Part shown: piece after piece, positions 59,596 to 64,000 of the stretch
How the letters are laid out: every line of letters starts with the position of its first letter
How positions within the stretch are numbered: position 1 is the first letter of the stretch
Origin: Ischnura elegans
Lineage: Eukaryota; Arthropoda; Insecta; Odonata; Coenagrionidae
DNA length: 64,000 bases
NCBI RefSeq assembly: GCF_921293095.1
Contig: NC_060251.1
Span: 101,294,566-101,358,565 of the forward strand
Direction of reading: 5' to 3'
Program-made: the position numbers and the translations under genes
The notes under the pieces: model-generated
What the model was told of the DNA's origin: nothing
Databases searched by the model: none
The model's input: the letters and a program-made list of their open reading frames with translations, nothing else

Positions 59596-60280
59596 CAGGG
59601 ATGGAAATAGAAACAAAACGAAAGTCAAATCCAGTAAAATTTCAATAGTTTCGTTCTCGGGCGCGAAATATATACTACACGAAACGAAATGGATTTAAAT
59701 CCGGGAGCTATACTCAGGGTCGAAACAAATCGGGGTAAAAGATACTTCGGGTCAAAGCTAAAGTAAAACTCTGATACGAAACGAAACGCAGATAATGTTT
59801 CGCACCGGAGGGACCACGTGCTTCACCTTCGAACGGTTTAGTTTTGACCCACAAACCGAGTGCGTAGTATGGTTGGATGAAGTACAGGTTAATACTACCG
59901 CCATTAGATGCATGGAGCGCTCACATTTTCACCAATAACAGAAGAACGGTGAGCGCAAACTGGCTATTCGATTTTCAAGCTCAATGTTTTAACCTCTCTA
60001 ACAATAAGTATGTCATATCGTCGTATGTCAAACGTAATGGGTCGAAACTATTCCCTCTTATCCCCCTTCACTCAACTTCTGTGATCGAAACTTAACTCTG
60101 AGCGGCGTAGTTTGGATTAATTTAGTTTCGTGCCCGGGAGTAAAATTTCGTCCCGGTTCGAAACTAAACTACTTGGTGGTTTTAATTTCGTGCATGAACG
60201 AAACTACACCTAGGCCTCGTATTTTCGTTTCCCTCCGGATCGAAACGAAACATTTTCGTTTCGTTTCACTTGCCATCCCT
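59596..60280. mobile_element. hAT-like element, GGATGGCA family, copy 3
   Basis: Starts CAGGGATGGAAATAGAAAC and ends CACTTGCCATCCCT, with flanks tccaccag / ttcccaccag. Many aaacgaaa-type subterminal motifs. Confidence 0.75.
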
Positions 60281-60359
60281 TCCCACCAGTACTTGCTCTC
60301 TCCGTCACAGCATGTCTGTTCACCACAGGTTCTTGCACTTTCCAAAATCTACAAAATTT

Positions 60360-60565
60360 TCGACCATCTCTCCCTTTCGGCAGCAGAGTCGACTAATCGC
60401 TCACGCTTCCAGACCCAGCCTCGCGGAGCGCATAATCACTCATCCGACCGTCTACCCTTCGACCTTTCCCAACCCCTTCCGGTAATCTCGCCTCTGAACA
60501 GCGCTGCATTTCGAATGATTGCCACGAAAAGGGAGATAGGGCGGGTTTTCAGGTCTCAGTCGAAA
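60360..60565. repeat. Diverged duplication, copy 2
   Basis: Partner of 58128-58345. It directly follows the hAT-like element at 59596-60280. Confidence 0.65.
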
Positions 60566-60654
60566 CTAAATTGAAAAGTAGAAGACTCGGCTCATCCGGA
60601 AAGTGCAAATTTTCCCACCTCTGGAAGATAATAACACCCGTTAGTGAGGCATTG

Positions 60655-60965
60655 ACGATGTCAGAAGCGGAGAAATTAAGGTTGGTGACTTTCGAACAGT
60701 GATATTATAGAAGAATGATGACAATCAAATGGATAGATCGTGAGAGTAGGGCGGAAGTTCTAAGAAGATCAGGGGAGAAGAGAAGTATTTTGAAGAATTT
60801 GCATAGAGGACGGGACAATTTAATCAAATATATCATGAGACTCGGTGGTTTAATGAAAATTATTGTTGATGAACAGGTGCAAAGAAAGAAGGGCAGAGGT
60901 AGTCCACGGAAGAACTACGAGGCGCGTTTTTTAAAAAGTAATTACTGTTTTGATATACTATTATA
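60655..60965 (+). pseudogene. Non-LTR reverse transcriptase C-terminal relic
   Basis: Encodes KWIDRESRAEVLRRSGEKRS, LKNLHRGRDNLIKYIMRLGG and QVQRKKGRGSPRKNYE. These are the standard last motifs of insect non-LTR reverse transcriptases (KWTDRVTNEEVLRR ... GHIMRHDGLL ... GKRGRGRPR). Lacks everything upstream. Confidence 0.8.
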
Positions 60966-61424
60966 AAAACAGTAAACCTTTAGTAAAATCTTAATCATTT
61001 CGATGACTTTAAAATTCAACACGATGCAAACGAAATGGGAAATTTATTTAATGAAATTCATGGGTTAATATTTCACGATAGCAAATAAATAGTATACGCA
61101 ATCCAAATATCACCGCCGCCGTATATCATAAGCACCGCCCCTAACTAATTTCTGCCTACGCGCCGGCTTCATGCTCAAATTCTATGCCATACTCGATTCC
61201 TTTCGACCCTCCCTTATATTGGCAAGAGAAATTATCTATTCTACCGGAATAAATATGGACGGCGTAGAGAGGAATGCGGAAAATAACAACGAGGAATGAA
61301 GAAGCCTCTTCACCATTACCAGGAAGGCGTAAGTTGGACCTCCGAATAGGAGCACCCAATCTGGTTTCCCAGAGTGAACGAGAATTCAGAGTATCCTCCC
61401 ATTAGGAATAGTTGAAGTATATTA

Positions 61425-62095
61425 TTATTATATTGTACAAGTTACAAGTTGGCTATTTGCCAGGTAGTAACAGTTTATACAAAAAATAAAAATAAAAACA
61501 AAAATATTGCAAATGAGAAATACATTACCAAAATGAAACTAGAAAAGTGAATATTTAAAATTCAGTGATATTAATTTTCCAATATTAATCCTCTACACCT
61601 CTTCTTGAAAATCCTTACGTTGTTAGGGTAGGGCTTAAACAGTTCTGCAGGGAGTCTATTCCATTCCGTAATCGTCCTGTTGAGGTACGAGAATTTCTTT
61701 ACGTCAGTCCTTTGCGGCCGGCATTTCATCTTGTATTGGTGATCGTGCCTATCAATATAGCTGGGGTATTCAATCTTCTTCCGTAGTTCCCCCCATGCCT
61801 TTTCCCCTTTCAGTGTGAGGAAGAGTGCGCAAAGCCTATTTATTTTTCTTCTCCGTTCTAGTGTGTCCCATCCCAGTACTTTCAGCATTTTACCGACACT
61901 TTCGGTCTTTTTGTGTTTCCCCATGACGTACCTTGCTGCCTTTCTTTGCACCTTCTCGATGGATTCTGTTTGTCCCTTTTCATACGGGTCCCATACTAGT
62001 GACGCGTACTCTAAAATTGTCCTGATTAATGTCTTATACGCCTTCTCCTTTGTAGTTCTATCACTCTGTTCTATCATTCTGTATCATTAATTGTA
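61425..62095 (-). pseudogene. 5'-truncated non-LTR retrotransposon (jockey/CR1-type RT end plus 3' tail)
   Basis: The - strand frame 62077 to 61571 encodes 168 residues with KAYKTLIRTILEYASLVWDP, ESIEKVQRKAARYVMGKHK and NRTITEWNRLPAELFKPYP, the conserved C-terminus of jockey/CR1-type reverse transcriptases, ending in a stop. A 3' region of about 140 bases follows, ending in TAATAA-type repeats near 61425. The upstream part of the element is missing, as in typical incomplete LINE insertions. A different family from the relics at 39.8, 54 and 60.7 kb. Confidence 0.85.
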
Positions 62096-62149
62096 ACTGA
62101 TCTCAATAAGAGTACTTATTTAAATTGGTTGAAAACATAACTAGAGGGG

Positions 62150-62335
62150 AGAATGTTGGGTGAACGAAGGAGAGGATGGAAGAGAATAAGAAAGATTTTT
62201 AGATAGTATGCAAGGAATTAAGCACTATAGTGAATTTAAGAGGGAAGTCCATGAAGGGAGGGAAGACTTCCAGAATGCTTCTCAAATAATGCATGGAAAT
62301 ATACCTCAATCGATAGAATATTTTAATATTAATAA
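62150..62335 (+). pseudogene. Non-LTR retrotransposon 3' tail, relic
   Basis: Shares the order AGGGAAGTCC, GGGAGGGAAGACTTCCAGAA, ATGCATGGAAATATACCT with 12405-12530. Coding potential decayed. Confidence 0.4.
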
Positions 62336-62487
62336 TTTTAAATGGTAATAAGTTACGAGACCCCATTGCAATTTTTAAAGGAACTACCCACAGCTATGAT
62401 CAAACTATTTTTTCATAGCATTTTCTAGATTATTCACTGAGAATGATGAACGATGGCGTATTAATGAGGGATTTGGTTACATTTTTA

Positions 62488-63300
62488 AGTTATAATTTTG
62501 AGACTCTGAAGTGAATAATACGTAATAAAGTGCTTATAAATAATCACACGTATTTCCCATCAAACTCTCTATTCATACCTTTTCAATATCACTAGCTTTG
62601 CTCACTTTCACGCACTTAGCTCAGATTCATTATCGATAGCTCCGGAGCTATATGCTCTGTATGGAGCAGTCGTCGGAAAACCATAATAAATACCTGTCTA
62701 ATAAATCAAATCCGTTTTCGTGGGCAAATAATACGTATCATAATATTTTAGTCATCCACACTTTAGGGGTGAGGTCCACAAGTAATGAAATCGGAATGAA
62801 CAATATGCATTGTTCCCCCCATATTACCGAAAAACGTTGCCGTCACTTCTGCAACCAAAGCCATATAAGCCCATCATACTTATACCCTGAAGACGAGCTT
62901 CCGTGGATGAACGATGATATTGATCTGGGATGGTGTTCCTTTTTTTAGTTATAAAATTGAAACTGTGCAGTAAGTGCTTATAAACAATTAGACGCACTCT
63001 CCCTCAAACTATTCTTGTTTCTCTTCTAACTATTTTTCCTATATTCATGCATTTTTATCGATAGCTCCGCAGCTATGGACTTTCAATCGAGCAGTTGTCG
63101 GAAAACTGTAAAAATACTCGCCTAATATGTCACATCCGTTTTAAAATAAATATGTGTGGAAATATAAGACAAGTACTTTCATTATGTTAAATTTCAAGTT
63201 TTTCCACCGAATTACGCTCGAAACTGAACTGTACCTTTTGACCATCATACTTATACCATGAGGACGAACTTGAGTTTCGTGATCATCCTAATAGGTCGGT
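62488..63300. repeat. Tandem duplication of a roughly 450-base unit
   Basis: Copy 1 (about 62488-62945) and copy 2 (about 62947-63300) share, in order, AGTGCTTATAAA, TTATCGATAGCTCCG, GTCGGAAAAC, CACATCCGTTTT-type and CATCATACTTATACC blocks. Diverged; no coding recognised. Confidence 0.6.
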
Positions 63301-64000
63301 CAAGGACCAGAAATTATTATCCCCTCCGCTAGGAGGACCCACCTGAATCTGCCTAGCACACATGCCTAGGACTTAATTCTCCGGCTAGATGCCACGCGTT
63401 TAAGAGAAGCCCATAATCAGATCTCTTCACGCATGGATGCTTCCAAAATTGCTCCTACCATGCCTGGGAAACTGTGTAATACCTCTAGGCCAAATCAGTT
63501 CGCCTATAAGTAATTTCTGAGGAGGTCTAGAGAATCTTGTTAACATAAAATGAAGAAGGAAAACATGGCAAAAAAAATAAATTTATGAAGTTTTCACGTG
63601 AACATCAAGAATACCTGTGCGATGGTCAGGGCTTGGTTTGTATGAAAAGAGGCCTTAGGCTATTACACTTAAGAGGCTCTTTCACTTCCCTTTTTTAAGT
63701 TCGTAAATTACATGGAAGATAATAAAGTACATCTTTATTATTATATATACCAATATGTTAAGTGAAACGGTGTCGTGATTGCTACTAACCTTTATAAAGA
63801 GTAAATAATAGTGTTCACTGTTTATAGAAAAGCGTAATTTTAGTATTTCTAACAATTGAACGAACCTCTTTATCTTGAGGCCCTAGATTGAAGCCTAGGC
63901 AGCCTATGGGAAAATCCGACCTTGGCGATGCGTATAGAAAAGAAAGTAAAACTGATGCGTGAAACAGGCACAAACGTAAAAAGAAGAATTTTATGACTAT

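Larger units (their letters stand above)
53765..64000. other. Upstream intron or 5' flank of the NWD-like gene
   Basis: No exon for the missing N-terminal part of the NWD-like protein is visible on the - strand. The region holds the three-times-hit reverse-transcriptase relic (53.9-55.3 kb), hAT copies, a duplicated block (58.1 and 60.4 kb), two further retrotransposon tails (60.7 and 61.6-62.1 kb) and a tandem duplication (62.5-63.3 kb). 56.0-57.7 kb and 63.3-64.0 kb show nothing I can name. Confidence 0.6.

Noticed and set aside
60173..60574. 133-codon + frame
   Set aside because: It crosses the end of a hAT-like element and a duplicated block; no domain.
1..64000. CRISPR arrays, operons, rRNA genes or a prokaryotic defence system
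   Set aside because: No regularly spaced short repeats, Shine-Dalgarno-led gene clusters or rRNA-like segments; the gene structure is plainly eukaryotic.

Overview
This window is AT-rich (my impression, not counted), repeat-dense animal nuclear DNA with small exons and long introns. It is almost certainly from an insect, because one gene belongs to the takeout / juvenile-hormone-binding-protein family, known from insects and their close relatives. I could not name the species. There are no bacterial-style operons, CRISPR arrays or rRNA genes.

Two protein-coding genes can be assembled from exon pieces with canonical GT/AG ends and consistent phases. (1) A takeout-family secreted protein lies on the + strand at 7291-21715. 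It has six coding exons and 253 residues, a signal peptide, and a first intron of about 10 kb. (2) A NACHT-and-WD-repeat protein (NWD1/NWD2-like) lies on the - strand at 26334-53764. Its 23 assembled exons give 5226 nt, or 1741 residues plus stop, in one unbroken frame. It contains the C-terminal part of the family's N-terminal domain, a NACHT-type P-loop ATPase, a winged-helix/helical region with acidic linkers, about 14 WD motifs and an acidic tail. Its start codon and the first part of the N-terminal domain are not visible and probably lie beyond base 64000. The two genes are convergent, with their stops about 4.6 kb apart.

The rest is repeats. At least 15 short hAT-like non-autonomous insertions can be delimited, many with exact or near-exact 8-bp target-site duplications. 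They fall into several families, and one member sits inside another. There are also piggyBac-like elements in TTAA sites (one nested in another), a pogo-like MITE with CAGTGAAACC ends, several long fold-back elements, a tRNA-derived fold-back SINE flanked by a 14-bp direct repeat, and decayed 3' pieces of non-LTR retrotransposons. One reverse-transcriptase relic at 53.9-55.3 kb has been hit by three separate hAT-like elements.

Layout: 1-7.2 kb intergenic, with a SINE fold-back, a hairpin and one MITE. 7.3-21.7 kb takeout gene; intron 1 holds nested hAT elements and duplicated segments, and intron 3 holds nested piggyBac-like elements. 21.7-26.3 kb convergent intergenic, with a hAT copy and a 709-bp fold-back. 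26.3-53.8 kb NWD-like gene. 53.8-64 kb its upstream intron or flank, made mostly of transposon relics and local duplications. I see no clearly new functional system. The most unusual signals are a 65-bp tandem duplication of an exon tail with its splice donor in the NWD-like gene, a recurrent phase-1 intron at the same point of the WD motif, three fold-back elements sharing CG termini and 4-bp AT-only target duplications, and the nested transposon layers.
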